Notes: generated from the letters alone by a model not told the origin. Shown: positions 43,183-53,000, counted from the first letter of the stretch. The stretch is DNA of 64,000 bases from JBCCFW01 sp039029535 (GCA_039029535.1 JBCCFW010000002.1:67970-131969); one strand, 5' to 3'. Program-made: numbers and translations.

Positions 43183-46100
43183 TCACCGCTGGTTGGTGAT
43201 GATCAGCCGTGGTCGAGAGCTCGCGCGCTCGGAGCTTCCGAGCGCCCGGTCCTCCCCGGTGTCGCTCGTGGCGAAGCCCAGCGAGTAGACACCGGGCTCG
43301 TTCACGTGGCTGCCGACGTCCAGCTCGACACGCTTGCCAGCCGGGAGGGTCGGGATGAGCTGGAGCAGGCCGCAGTTGCCGCCGGTCTCCGTCTCCCAGT
43401 TGTCCCAGGTCAGCGAGCCCTCCTGCCAGCTGCTCCCACAGACCTGGTAGAGGCCGACGTCGGTGATGGCCTGACCGAGGACGCCGACTTCCAGTCGCGA
43501 CGAGGCGAAGGTGCCGATGGCGGTGAAGGCGTTGAAGCGGAGGAAGACATGCTCGAGCTGTTCAGGACCGCCTCGCATCCGCAGGAAGTCGAGACTGCCG
43601 TGGGTCTGGTCGGCATCTGCCTGTCGGATGAAGGTGTCGTCGGTGGGATCGAGGTAGCTCACCTGCGAGCGCTGCCGCAGGTTGACCCGCCGCGTGTACG
43701 GGTTGCCGCCGACCCAGAGCGTCACCTCGAACCAATGCGGCTCGTTGAAGCGGACGTGGGGCTCCATGGGGAAGCGCAGGTCGCAGGTCGTCGGATCCGT
43801 GATGAAGTCGTCGGTGTTGAGGATGACCTCGGTGCCGTCGTTGGCGATGGCCACGTGACCGGGCTGACAGTCGAAGGGGCCGTTGTCGTCCCAAGAGCCG
43901 TGGAAGTTGCAAGCCGTGATGGTCGTGCCCGGCTCCTTCTGGATGCGGATCGTGAAGTAGGTCGGGTTGTCCGGGCCGTCGGCGCAGGCTCCTCCTTGTC
44001 GCTCCTCGAAGCTCCCGAGGTTGGGGTCGTAGAAGAAGTCGACCTGCGTCGGTGGGTTCGGGCTGCTCGAGGCATGCTCGGTGCGGGTCGCTCCCAGGTG
44101 GGGCACGTAGCTGGCCACGAGCTGGAGGTCGGGCTCGGCGTCGATGGCCTCGGCGACCAGCGCGATGTCGAAGAAGCGCTCGTCGACGTCGTTGGACTCG
44201 ATCGAGACGGCGCCGGCGTGACCGCCGGCGTTCGGGACGTCGAAGCCGACCGAGAAGGTCGTGCATTCGTCGCGGTCGAGAGGGCTGTTCGGGTTGCCGG
44301 CTTGAAGGAAACCCTCCCCGCTGACCATGTTCGAGCCGTTCTGAATGGCCAGGGGGCCATCGCCTCGGTTGCAGATCTGGAACACCTGGCTGATCGGCAG
44401 CTCTCCGACCGGCGTGTCGGGGAAGACGAACTCGTCTCCGTCCTGGAGCATCGGGCCGCCCACGCCGACACGGACTTCGATCTCGGGGCGAGGCGAGAAC
44501 TGGACGTTCACTCGGATGCCGTGCTGGACCGTCTGACCTGCGTCGTCGGTGACCGTCGCGGTGATCACGTGGTTGCCGAAGCTGGGGAACGTGTGGGTGA
44601 CCGTCGAGCCCGTGCCGAGGGGCTCGGAGAGCAGGTTCGACTCCCAGAGGATCGTTCCGCTCAGGTCGCCGTCCTCCGGATCACTCGCGATCCCGACGAA
44701 GGTCACCTCCGTGCCTTGCACCGGGTCGCTGTTGTCGGCCGGCTCGAGGATGGTCACCGTGGGGGCACCGTTGCTCGAGGACGGACGGAAACCGGAGTAG
44801 ATGCCTGAACGAGCGCGTGCGACGCGGGCGTTGTTCGACGGCGGGACCTGGGGATTGCCGTCCGGCGTCCCCGTGGGCTCGCCCTGGTAGAGCACCGTCG
44901 GATCCGAGAAGTGCGGCACGCGGTCGCAGACCGAGGCCGGCGGTCGCGTGTCGAAACACTCCGCCTGAGCCGTCGGGTCCTCGATGAGGAAACAGCCCGC
45001 ACAGCCCATCACCGTGGACACGAAGCTCTCTCCGGGACCGGGCTGCACGTCGAAGACGTGACCGAAGCTCGCCGGATCGACGGGGTCGCCGTGTCGCATG
45101 GTCGCGGCCTCGTCACCGCGGTCGTGTCGCATGCCGAGGTTGTGACCGTGCTCGTGGGGGAAGGTCCAATCCGCCGCTCCACAACCGAGCTCATGGACCA
45201 TGAAAGCTTGCTGGTCGAAGGGCTCGGTGTTCAGCGGTTCGGTGGTGAGGACGATGATCTCCTGGGTGCCAATGAGCCGTGGGAGATTCGCGACCCCGCA
45301 GGGGTTGTCCGGGTTGGCCGGGATCAGGAGCGAGACCATGTCGGCCCCGTGGGTGTTGCGCAGGTGTCCGACCTCCTCCGATGAGACTTCGTTGTTGAGA
45401 TAGGCCCGGGCTCCCACCAGGTTCAGGGGAGGCTGAAGGGCGGTGATGGGCCCGACGTGGACCAGCTCGTAGCGCGTGTCGACGTGACCCTGCGCGAAGA
45501 CGAAGTTCGATTGCGCGACGCCCAGGTGGATCCAGTCGTGGGCCTCCTGCTCGAGCTCGGGCGTCGCGGTGAAGTCGACGGTGTAGAGCCCCATGACGTC
45601 GATCTTGGTCACGCCTCCACCTCGACGGCTCCCTCCGATCGTCGAGTCTTCGAAGCCCTCGAAGACGGGCTTACCGACGTCTCCAACCGAGTGCAGGGCA
45701 CAGCCGGAGTGGTCACCCTGAGTGACCCGGACGAGACGGTGGAAGCCGGAGCCCGCGGGAACGATCTGGTAGTGCCGGCCGTCAGCGTGGAAGACACCGG
45801 AGACTCGGCCATCGAGGTAGCTCAGCAAGACGAGCCCTTGGCTCGACTTCTCGCTCGTCGATTCGAGCTGAGACTTGCTGCGACCGATCCGCGGCGCGGG
45901 CTCGAGACGGCCAGCCCACTCGACACGACTCGGTCCTCGCTGAGTCGAGTGCGTGCGCGTGGCCAACCAGCGAGTGCCGTCGGTGGCCTGGAGAATGAGA
46001 GAGACGGGATTCGAGGTCACCAAGCCGGAGTCGAGGCCGATGACGACGTCCTCGACGCTGTTGGTGACCGCCATGCCTCCGACCGAGGCGGCGGTTCGGC

Positions 46101-46203
46101 TGCGGTCGAAGCGGTAGAGCTCGGGAACGGCCTGCGCGTCAGCCGAGTGACTGACGATGCTCAGGAAGACGACGGCGAACGAAACGAAGCGGATCCTTCT
46201 CAT
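43183..46203 (-). CDS. secreted reprolysin-like zinc metalloprotease with Ig-like and DNRLRE-type domains
   Basis: 1006 aa from ATG 46203 (GAAGGAGATC upstream; signal peptide FVSFAVVFLSIVSHSADAQ). A propeptide-like region (about 25-165) precedes a metzincin catalytic domain: GADMVSLLIPANPDNPCGVA, the zinc site HEHGHNLGMRHD (350-361) and a likely Met-turn in STVMGCAGC. Downstream are a PKD/Ig-like domain (APTVTILEPADNSDPVQGTEV), an ASPM/HYDIN-like strand region (FPDTPVGELPISQVFQICNRGDGPLAI), and a C-terminal domain opening DDTFIRQADADQTHGSLDFL and ending SWQEGSLTWDNWE, which fits the DNRLRE-type module. Predicted secreted endopeptidase of the peptidyl-Asp metalloendopeptidase class. Confidence 0.9.
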   Translation of the reverse strand: MRRIRFVSFAVVFLSIVSHSADAQAVPELYRFDRSRTAASVGGMAVTNSVEDVVIGLDSGLVTSNPVSLILQATDGTRWLATRTHSTQRGPSRVEWAGRLEPAPRIGRSKSQLESTSEKSSQGLVLLSYLDGRVSGVFHADGRHYQIVPAGSGFHRLVRVTQGDHSGCALHSVGDVGKPVFEGFEDSTIGGSRRGGGVTKIDVMGLYTVDFTATPELEQEAHDWIHLGVAQSNFVFAQGHVDTRYELVHVGPITALQPPLNLVGARAYLNNEVSSEEVGHLRNTHGADMVSLLIPANPDNPCGVANLPRLIGTQEIIVLTTEPLNTEPFDQQAFMVHELGCGAADWTFPHEHGHNLGMRHDRGDEAATMRHGDPVDPASFGHVFDVQPGPGESFVSTVMGCAGCFLIEDPTAQAECFDTRPPASVCDRVPHFSDPTVLYQGEPTGTPDGNPQVPPSNNARVARARSGIYSGFRPSSSNGAPTVTILEPADNSDPVQGTEVTFVGIASDPEDGDLSGTILWESNLLSEPLGTGSTVTHTFPSFGNHVITATVTDDAGQTVQHGIRVNVQFSPRPEIEVRVGVGGPMLQDGDEFVFPDTPVGELPISQVFQICNRGDGPLAIQNGSNMVSGEGFLQAGNPNSPLDRDECTTFSVGFDVPNAGGHAGAVSIESNDVDERFFDIALVAEAIDAEPDLQLVASYVPHLGATRTEHASSSPNPPTQVDFFYDPNLGSFEERQGGACADGPDNPTYFTIRIQKEPGTTITACNFHGSWDDNGPFDCQPGHVAIANDGTEVILNTDDFITDPTTCDLRFPMEPHVRFNEPHWFEVTLWVGGNPYTRRVNLRQRSQVSYLDPTDDTFIRQADADQTHGSLDFLRMRGGPEQLEHVFLRFNAFTAIGTFASSRLEVGVLGQAITDVGLYQVCGSSWQEGSLTWDNWETETGGNCGLLQLIPTLPAGKRVELDVGSHVNEPGVYSLGFATSDTGEDRALGSSERASSRPRLIITNQR

Positions 46204-46517
46204 GGTGAGATCTCCTTCGAGAAAAGTGAGGAGCGGGAGTCCGAAGAGACAGGGGTAAGCGTGTCTCCTGCCATTCGCGGCCAGGCTCGTTCTCTCGTCG
46301 TTCTCGAGCGGAGTCGCTGCGTTCGGCGACGCAGGGGGCGGCTCGTGAAACGCGAGTGACGCCACGTCAGGCGCATCCTGATCGATGCGGATGGCATGAG
46401 GACGACTACAATCGGCTAGTACGAATCGTGCGTTGATTGAGTCGAACTTTTTTTAGGTGACGACCCCGTCGAGGGATGAGCTCATGGCGTTCTGACTCGG
46501 TGATCCGAGGAACGGTC

Positions 46518-46547
46518 TTGCCGGATTGGAGAAGCTTCAATCGGCAA
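46518..46547. repeat. 30-nt imperfect hairpin
   Basis: TTGCCGGATTGGA at 46518-46530 pairs with the segment to 46547 (ending CAATCGGCAA) around a GAAGCTTC palindrome, with two small bulges, and is followed by CATTTTG. It lies in the gene-poor stretch upstream of the metalloprotease. It could be a terminator for plus-strand transcription, but no plus-strand gene ends just before it. Confidence 0.35.
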
Positions 46548-46697
46548 CATTTTGAGGACGGTTGGAGCTTCTTGGCAGCGCGTGTCGTCGGGCCGGAGCC
46601 GAGATGCGAACATGGCAATCTCGCCATCTGCTCTCTCTTTTTCCACTAAGAATCTTTCAGTCGTGTCGACATGCCCCTGCGGTGGCGTTCGGCTCGT

Positions 46698-46740
<43 letters not shown>

Positions 46741-46893
46741 GGGAGGCCGGTCGTCCAGTGAGCCTTGGGGGCTCGCCGGAATGCTCGGGCTTCCATTGGA
46801 GGCGTTGTCGGGGGCGAGCCCGACTGGAGCAAGTGCTGCGGGCCGGGCGAATCACCTTGAGACGAGCTGTCGGGTCGACTGAGTCGGGCGCTC

Positions 46894-47300
46894 GTGCAAG
46901 GAGACGCAAGGTCGTTCCTCCCGCTCAACCCGTTCAAGGTGATCGACGGTCTGCGCATCGATCCCATCGTTCGCGTGCCGACGCAGACCGGCTTCTACCG
47001 GGAGGGCAGCACGGCCACGACGATCGCTTCGGCGCTCCAGGGAGGGGGAGGGCTTCGTCTTGGCGCTGCTCGATGGCTCGGGTGAGACGACCGTCATCGG
47101 GAGCCACGCGTTCCGCGATCACGCCCTCTGGGCGACGGGCATGAACGTGGCCAACCGCGACATGGGGCTGGACGACGACATCCGCTCCGTGCGTGGACCC
47201 TTGTCGCCGTGTCGTCGCAAGCCGGCCATCGACGCGACGCGCCCGCAGGGAGGTCGCACCTTCGAACAGCGTGACTTGTCCACCCGGACCGAGTCCCGAA
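46894..47300 (+). pseudogene. possible frameshifted gene remnant
   Basis: From a GTG at 46894 a protein-like frame reads FLPLNPFKVIDGLRIDPIV and GFYREGSTATTIASALQG, then meets a G-rich tract (GGGAGGGGGAGGG, about 47040-47052) and a stop at 47083. In another frame the text resumes smoothly as FVLALLDGSGETTVIGSH, AFRDHALWATGMNVANRD and MGLDDDIRSV. Joining the two by a one-base change in the G tract gives about 130 continuous residues of natural-looking sequence. No family recognised. It could instead be chance open frames in high-GC DNA. Confidence 0.35.
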
Positions 47301-47495
47301 GCTGCGCCTGCCGCACTACTGCGGGAGCCGTTGCTTCCTCTTCTGCTGGGGAACCGACTGAGTCACGACCTGCTCATCCTTCCGCTCGGCTCGTCACGTG
47401 TCTCACTCCGAACGAGCCGGCCGGCGTGCGGGATCGGGCCGGCTAGGATTCTCTCGTGGTCCGTCACCGCCCGGGCGGGTCGAGGAGCGAATCCC

Positions 47496-47789
47496 ATGAG
47501 CTTGGCGCTGCTGCACTGCGACACCTTCCTCGGGTGGGCCTCGGCTTCGAGCAAGCCCCTGGTCGGCTTCTTCTGGTGCGTCGGTCTCGCGATGGCGGTG
47601 GTCAGCTACCACTTCGCCGAGGCCGTCTATCTCGACGGATTGAGGTGGGCGGTCTTCTCCGCCAGCGTCTCCAGCGTGGCCATCTTGCTCGGCGGTGGAA
47701 GCGGGCTCTGGTTCTCCGCGCCCTTGGTCGCGGGACTCCTCGTGCTCACCTGGCTCGTCCGCCGTCGCGTCACGTGGACGCGTGGTTGA
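47496..47789 (+). CDS. small membrane protein of unknown function
   Basis: 97 aa, ATG preceded by CGAGGAG 9 nt upstream. Three membrane segments are likely (KPLVGFFWCVGLAMAVVSYHF, GLRWAVFSASVSSVAILLG, FSAPLVAGLLVLTWLV), ending in a basic tail RRRVTWTRG that favours the cytoplasm. No family recognised. Convergent with the membrane-protein gene at 47799-48521. Confidence 0.6.
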   Translation: MSLALLHCDTFLGWASASSKPLVGFFWCVGLAMAVVSYHFAEAVYLDGLRWAVFSASVSSVAILLGGGSGLWFSAPLVAGLLVLTWLVRRRVTWTRG

Positions 47790-47798
47790 GGCGGTGGC

Positions 47799-48521
47799 TC
47801 AGCGCGTCGGCGTGCCGTTGGGGCCGGTCGTTTCAGTCAGCGGTCGGTAGGGATCGTCACGGTCTGGGTGTTCGACGGCATGGGCCTCGGCTTGGAAGCA
47901 AAGCTGACTTCGGAGGCGTTCAGCAGGCGGGACGTCTTCTGAGGGTTCATCGCGTCGTGACCACAGGTGCTGAGCCCAAGCCGCCAGCACGAGGACGATG
48001 CACGTGAAGAGCATGAGTCCCATGATCTCGAGGAGCAGGCGCACGTGCAGGCCTCCCCCTGCCGGCTCCATGGTGATCAGGCTGCCTGCGAAACCTAGGA
48101 TCAGGCCCTGAGCCAAAGCGAGATCGGGGGAGGCATCCTGTCGAGGGCCGCAAGCTTCGTGCCAAGCGAGGCAAGCCACGACGAGAGCACTCGAGAACAC
48201 TTGGACGCCCACCACCGCGGCCACCGGGTCGAGCTGGCCGAGCCACAGCAGCGTGAGTGCGAGAACGAGCTCGAACGAGAAGCCGGTGACGCCCAGCCAC
48301 CAAGACGGCTCGGCAGGGGCGCGCTTCGGAGTGGGATGCCGACGTCGAGCCCAGTGCCGGACGACGACTTGAAGAGCGACCAGGCCGAAGAGGATCGGGA
48401 CCATCGCCCAGGGACCAAGGCGACTAGTCACCGTCCAGGCGAGGACCATGTAGACTGCCAGCCCATTGAAGTTCAAGTGGACGAGTTGGCGAGACCATCG
48501 TCCTGCTCTCGAATCCTCCAT
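47799..48521 (-). CDS. multi-pass membrane protein of unknown function
   Basis: 240 aa, ATG with GGGAGGGAG immediately upstream. About six membrane segments (LNFNGLAVYMVLAWTVTS, AMVPILFGLVALQVVVRHW, GFSFELVLALTLLWLG, AAVVGVQVFSSALVVACLAW, ALAQGLILGFAGSLITM, LEIMGLMLFTCIVLVLAAW) and a long hydrophilic C-terminus rich in Asp, Glu and Pro. No family was recognised. The general design recalls the 30449-31165 protein. Confidence 0.68.
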   Translation of the reverse strand: MEDSRAGRWSRQLVHLNFNGLAVYMVLAWTVTSRLGPWAMVPILFGLVALQVVVRHWARRRHPTPKRAPAEPSWWLGVTGFSFELVLALTLLWLGQLDPVAAVVGVQVFSSALVVACLAWHEACGPRQDASPDLALAQGLILGFAGSLITMEPAGGGLHVRLLLEIMGLMLFTCIVLVLAAWAQHLWSRRDEPSEDVPPAERLRSQLCFQAEAHAVEHPDRDDPYRPLTETTGPNGTPTR

Positions 48522-48612
48522 GCTCCCTCCCTGGCGCGTTCACGTCGCGCAGATGGCAAGAAGCATGTCACGACGGTCGAAGACGAGAACGGAGGGCCAC
48601 GGGAAGAGCTGG

Positions 48613-48792
48613 GTGACCGTGGTCGAGCCTGCACCACCGCCCGAAGCACGTGAGGCCTGGATGCGCTGGCGAAGGGACCATCCCGAGCTGAGTCGCCGGC
48701 TGAGCGACGACGACGTGCGCTTCGACCATCTCTGCGGTTCTGAGGGACAGCGGGTTCGCGTGAGCGTTCTGCTCGAGCGGGGAGGTGGCTGA
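48613..48792 (+). CDS. possible small basic/acidic protein
   Basis: 59 aa from a GTG preceded by GGAAGAG. The text VEPAPPPEAREAWMRWRRDH and RRLSDDDVRFDHLCGSEGQ reads like a genuine small protein rather than a shadow frame. The frame is open upstream to ATG 48553 and beyond, so the start is uncertain. No family recognised. It ends 16 bp before the decayed STN-gene fragment. Confidence 0.4.
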   Translation: MTVVEPAPPPEAREAWMRWRRDHPELSRRLSDDDVRFDHLCGSEGQRVRVSVLLERGGG

Positions 48793-48807
48793 GCCAGTCG
48801 TTGCAGC

Positions 48808-48960
48808 TCACCGAAGCCCGAGCTCCTCGGCCGTCCCGACCCCGCAAGGCTCCATCCTCGACGATTCCGGACAGGCCGCTCCGGAAGGACACGGTTCTGA
48901 ACACCATGCGTGTCGGAGAGCTCGATCGCATCGAAAAGACACTGAGCGTTCGGCGCCTGG
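48808..48960 (-). pseudogene. decayed copy of the 3' end of the STN-domain gene at 56443-57222
   Basis: 48808-48877 matches 56443-56511 at 61 of 70 aligned positions, including the stop codon, with a one-base insertion (CCCGACCCCG vs TCCGACTCG) that shifts the frame. Further upstream the translated similarity continues without gaps: PTRMVFRTV then GLSGIVEDGALR in the remnant, against PSDMLLDSV then GLSGVVEDGTLR in the intact gene. No start or propeptide part was found beyond about 48960. It is oriented like the intact gene, 7.6 kb away. Confidence 0.75.
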
Positions 48961-49045
48961 GCTCCGCGGGACCCGACGGGGGGTGGAGACCGCGCTCCAC
49001 CCGTTTAGTACCGTGGACAGCACGCCGCTCAGTGAGGAGGTGCTC

Positions 49046-52000
49046 GTGCTGCGTCCCTCTCGTCGTCTCTTCGTCGCTCTCGGCCTGATGCTTGCCGGGT
49101 CGGCCTCTGGTCAGCGCTGTCACCTGCTCGACGCCGAGTTCGGCCTGCTCCAGCAGCCCTCTGCGCTCGCTCTCGGGGACCTCGATGGTCTCGGCCAACT
49201 CGACGCGGTCGTCGTGGTCGACGGCCCGCTGGGTCCGCAAGTGGTCGTGTACTACGACCTGCGCTACCTGGAAACCAGCTACCTGGATCGTCCCTTGAGC
49301 ACGCGGGCCGGCGACGTGACCGTCGCCGATCTCGATGGGGACACCCTCTCCGACGTCGCCGTGGCGGCCGATGGTCTCTCCTTCTTCCTCAGCAGCGAGG
49401 GCCGGCCGGCGCCGAACAGTCCCATCGGGGACGAACGGCGCGGACCCTGTGCTGGAGCGACTCAGGCGATCGTCGCCCTCGAGCTCGACGGACGGGACGG
49501 GCTCGACCTCATCCTCGGTGCTGCTGACGGCACCCTCTGCACGGCGCTCAACGACGGTACCGGGAGCTTCAGCACCGGTACTCCGATCGCCCTGCCCGAT
49601 GAGCTGGACGACCTCCACGCAGTGGATCTCGATGATGACGGTGACCAGGATCTGCTCGCCACGGGGCGGTCCTCGGGAGCTCTGTGGTACCTCGAGAACA
49701 CCGGCCGCTCCTTCGCGGCCGCCCGGCGTCACGAGGTCTCGGACGCGGCGGGGGTGGACACCGGTCGGCTGAGCTCGGATCCCTGGCCCGACGTGGTGGT
49801 CGCTTCGCCGACGGCCGAGGAGGTGCTCGTCTTCCTCGGTGACGGTGACGGTGGTCTCGCCGAGCCCACGCGGGTGTCGGTGCCCGGTCGACCTCAACGC
49901 GTGCGCTTGGGCGACGTCGACGAAGATGGGGATGTCGATCTCCTCGTTCTCCACGCGACCGACGAGGTCTCGCTCGTGACCCAGGAAGCCGGAACGTGGT
50001 TGGAGAGTGCGCGCTTCGTGGAGAGAGCCGAGCTCGTCGACGGCGCGATCCTCGACGAGGACGGTGTCCAGGGCGCCGACTTGTTCCTCGTCGCTTCGAC
50101 TGGAGCGATGAAGGTCCGCTACAACCGCGGCGGGGGAACCTTCGGTGAGCCGCCGTCTCCTCGCACCATCCCGGTCGGGCCAGGGCCGACCCGCCTGTTC
50201 GCCGGTGATCTCACCGATGGCGGCCTCGACAGCCTGCTGAGCGCGAACGCGGGTGGGGACGTGTCGGTGATCCTCAACGACGGTCTCGGCCAGTTCTCGC
50301 CCGAGGCCTGGCACGGGATCTCGGGTCGACCCCAGGCGACTCTCCTCGCCGATGTCGATCGCGACGGAGAGCCCGACGTGGTGATGGTCAGCTCCGAGCG
50401 GGGTGAACTCGCCGTGCTGCACGGTCGCTCCGGCGGCGGCTTCGAGCGCGAGCAGACCTGGCCGGGGGTCGCCGATGCACGCCGTCTCGTGCTGGCCGAC
50501 CTGGATGGTCTGAATGGCCCCGACCTCGTGCTCGCCGGCGCGAGCCGAGCCGAGCTCGTCGTCTTGCTCAACGATGGCCTCGGTGGCTTCGCCAATCGCA
50601 GCGTGCTCTCCCTCGACGGCATCCCGGGGGCGCTGGTGCTCGGAGCGCTCGACGATGACGGCCGGTCGGACCTGGCGGTGAGCACCTCTTCACCTGACGA
50701 GGTCGTGTTGCTCTTCGGTCGGGGCGACGGGACTTTCGAGCTCGGTCCACGCTGGAACACGGGACCGGAGGAGCCGCGTCACCTGGCGCTCGCCCAGCTC
50801 GACGGAGCGGGCGGACTGGACCTCGTGAGCGGTCACGGCGCCACGGTCGTGACCCACCACTCCCTCGGGGGGCGGAGCTTCGAGGCGGCGGTGACGTTCG
50901 ATCTCGGTGCACCGCTGAGGGCGATCGCAACGGGCGACGTCGATGGGATCGGTGGCGTGGATCTCGGGCTCTTGGTCGACGAGATTCAGGTCGCGCTCAA
51001 CGACGGGGCGGGGGCTTACCCCATGACGATCGTGAGCCCGACGCGTGCCACCGACGGCTCGCAGCTCGTGCTGGGCGAGCTCGACGCCCTGCCCGGTCTC
51101 GACGCCGCGGTCAGCCTGCCCGAGGAGGGGCTCGTGGAGCTGCTGTCGGGAGACGGCACGGGGAGCTTCGGGGTCGGTGAGGACCTGTTCGTGGGGAGAC
51201 GTCCTCGGGCGCTGAGCCTGATCGACCTCGGGGGTGAGGCTGCGCTGATCGTGTCCAACGAAGGCACCGACGATCTCTCGCTGTTGCGCCGGGAGCCGAT
51301 GGGCTGGAGCGAGGAGCGGCTGGGCACCTGTGACGACGCTCGGGCGGTGGCCGTGCTCGAGCACGACGGTGTCCTCGGGCTCGATCTCGTGGTCGCCAAC
51401 GGTTCGTGTGGCGACCTCGTCTTCCTCGTCAACGACGGCGACGGTGCCTTCACCGAGACGGAGCGGCTCTCGCTGGGGATCGAGATCGCCGATGTCGTGA
51501 GCGCGGATCTCGACGGACTGGACGGCGAGGAGCTCGTCGTCATCGATCGAGAGCTCGACGAGCTCGTCGTGCTGCGTGCGGTGGCGGGCTCCTGGATGGA
51601 GCTCGACCGACGACTCGTCGACCGCGATCCGTACCGGGTGCTCGCGACCGACGTCGACCTGGATGACCTGCCGGACGTCGTGCTGATGAGCTCGGGGACG
51701 AGCTTCCTGTCGCACTATCGGAACGAGGGCTCTGGCGTCCTCGCGTCGCCCCTGCGTTACGGCCATCGGGGATACGAGGCCGACGTCGTCGCGGCGGACC
51801 TCGGCGGCACCAGCAGTCGCATCGGGCCCGATGTCGCCGGGATCGCCCTCGGCTCCGGTGGGAGAGGGCTGTGGATCGTCCACTCGGACGGCGCGGGCGA
51901 GTTCTCGGATGGTTACACCTTCCACACCAACCTCGATGGCATCTGGGGACTGGCTGCCCTGGACCTCGACGGACTGGGCCAGGTCTCGCTGGCGATGACC

Positions 52001-52507
52001 CTCTCACTCGTGGACCGGGTCGAGATCCGTGTCGCCGCACCAGCCCGGCGGGGCTTCCCTGCGAGTCGTCTGTTGACCACCGGCTCGGTGCCGCTGGACG
52101 TCATCTCGGCCGAGCTCGACTGCGAGCCGGGCCAGGACCTGGCGACGGCCGACTCGGGCAGCGATCGCATCTCCATCTTCGGCTGTGACACCAAGACTTG
52201 GCTCCTGCGCAACGACAGCGCGACCTCGCTGAGCCAGCCCGAGCTTCGGGCGGCCCTGGAGCTCGGACTGAGCCTCACGGGTCCGGACGGTCTCTCGCAA
52301 GCGGGAGAGGGCGGGCTCGAGTCGGCGCCGGGGAGTGGCGACGACGACCAGGCCTACGTGCCGTCGTTCGTCAGCGGTGAGGTCGATCCGGATCCGACCG
52401 TGCTCCTCGATGCCGGTCGTCCCCTGGTCTTCTATCGCCTCAGCGAGCCGCAGGCGGTGATCCACCTGTCGAAGACGGCAGACGGCTTCGTTCGCGTGGT
52501 GTACTGA
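49046..52507 (+). CDS. very large secreted VCBS/FG-GAP propeller protein
   Basis: 1153 aa from a GTG at 49046 with GGAGG 5 nt upstream; signal peptide LFVALGLMLAGSASGQ. Almost the whole chain is repeats of the pattern aliphatic-GDLDG.G..D..V plus LLNDG.G.F: GDLDGLGQLDAVVVV, DLDGDTLSDVAVA, DLDDDGDQDLLA, DVDEDGDVDLLVL, DVDRDGEPDVVMV, DLDGLNGPDLVLA, DVDGIGGVDLGLL, DVDLDDLPDVVLM. About twenty such units, enough for several seven-bladed propellers in tandem. Calcium-binding and extracellular by family. No enzymatic or anchor domain seen. It is followed 118 bp later by the CHAT unit; whether they work together is not shown. Confidence 0.85.
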   Translation: MLRPSRRLFVALGLMLAGSASGQRCHLLDAEFGLLQQPSALALGDLDGLGQLDAVVVVDGPLGPQVVVYYDLRYLETSYLDRPLSTRAGDVTVADLDGDTLSDVAVAADGLSFFLSSEGRPAPNSPIGDERRGPCAGATQAIVALELDGRDGLDLILGAADGTLCTALNDGTGSFSTGTPIALPDELDDLHAVDLDDDGDQDLLATGRSSGALWYLENTGRSFAAARRHEVSDAAGVDTGRLSSDPWPDVVVASPTAEEVLVFLGDGDGGLAEPTRVSVPGRPQRVRLGDVDEDGDVDLLVLHATDEVSLVTQEAGTWLESARFVERAELVDGAILDEDGVQGADLFLVASTGAMKVRYNRGGGTFGEPPSPRTIPVGPGPTRLFAGDLTDGGLDSLLSANAGGDVSVILNDGLGQFSPEAWHGISGRPQATLLADVDRDGEPDVVMVSSERGELAVLHGRSGGGFEREQTWPGVADARRLVLADLDGLNGPDLVLAGASRAELVVLLNDGLGGFANRSVLSLDGIPGALVLGALDDDGRSDLAVSTSSPDEVVLLFGRGDGTFELGPRWNTGPEEPRHLALAQLDGAGGLDLVSGHGATVVTHHSLGGRSFEAAVTFDLGAPLRAIATGDVDGIGGVDLGLLVDEIQVALNDGAGAYPMTIVSPTRATDGSQLVLGELDALPGLDAAVSLPEEGLVELLSGDGTGSFGVGEDLFVGRRPRALSLIDLGGEAALIVSNEGTDDLSLLRREPMGWSEERLGTCDDARAVAVLEHDGVLGLDLVVANGSCGDLVFLVNDGDGAFTETERLSLGIEIADVVSADLDGLDGEELVVIDRELDELVVLRAVAGSWMELDRRLVDRDPYRVLATDVDLDDLPDVVLMSSGTSFLSHYRNEGSGVLASPLRYGHRGYEADVVAADLGGTSSRIGPDVAGIALGSGGRGLWIVHSDGAGEFSDGYTFHTNLDGIWGLAALDLDGLGQVSLAMTLSLVDRVEIRVAAPARRGFPASRLLTTGSVPLDVISAELDCEPGQDLATADSGSDRISIFGCDTKTWLLRNDSATSLSQPELRAALELGLSLTGPDGLSQAGEGGLESAPGSGDDDQAYVPSFVSGEVDPDPTVLLDAGRPLVFYRLSEPQAVIHLSKTADGFVRVVY

Positions 52508-52625
52508 GACGCGTGCGCGCTCCGGCGATCCGAGCTAGCCCGTCCATCGCCCGATCCCCTCGACCGTTCCGGCTCCGGTGCGCGATCATGCGAAGATGGG
52601 CTCTCGACTCGACGCAGGAGGGGTC

Positions 52626-53000
52626 ATGTCAGGACCACCGGAACTCATCGCTCGGAAGGCCGCCCAGGCCCTGGCCAGTCGGCTCGGGGCCGATCTTCCA
52701 GTCCAGGTGGAGGCGGCGATCGCCGACGCCCGGGAGACATCGGGACCAGCTCGGCACGACGTGACGGTCGTCGCCATCGCCAGCGTGGTGATCGGCGCCA
52801 GCGGTCTCGCCTGGACGCTCTACAAGGACCTCGTTCGAGACCGAAAGGCCCCTCCACCGGACGCCAAGCAAGTGCTCGTGCAGCAAGTGCTCGTCCAGGT
52901 GAACGTGGATGCCCGGCAGGTCGTCGGCGACTCGGACCGCCAGGCTCTCGCGGAGGCCATCGTGGACGAGGTGTTGGCCCTGCCGCCTCCTGAGGACTAG
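52626..53000 (+). CDS. one-TM small protein encoded immediately before the CHAT-NTPase
   Basis: 124 aa, ATG preceded by GGAGGGG. A helical N-terminus (residues 1-40, PPELIARKAAQALASRL, VEAAIADARE) precedes one transmembrane helix (46-66, VTVVAIASVVIGASGLAWTLY). A basic KDLVRDRK follows, then a C-terminal strand/helix region (QVLVQQVLVQVNVDA, RQALAEAIVDEVLAL). Only 4 nt separate its stop from the next ATG, so the pair is almost surely co-translated. No family recognised. By analogy with effector/sensor operons it could be a membrane effector or a protease target; that is inference. Confidence 0.72.
   Translation: MSGPPELIARKAAQALASRLGADLPVQVEAAIADARETSGPARHDVTVVAIASVVIGASGLAWTLYKDLVRDRKAPPPDAKQVLVQQVLVQVNVDARQVVGDSDRQALAEAIVDEVLALPPPED

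Noticed and set aside
48785..49045. In-frame extension of the giant VCBS gene back to 48785
   Set aside because: It would read through the decayed STN fragment and bury the signal peptide; GTG 49046 has a strong RBS.
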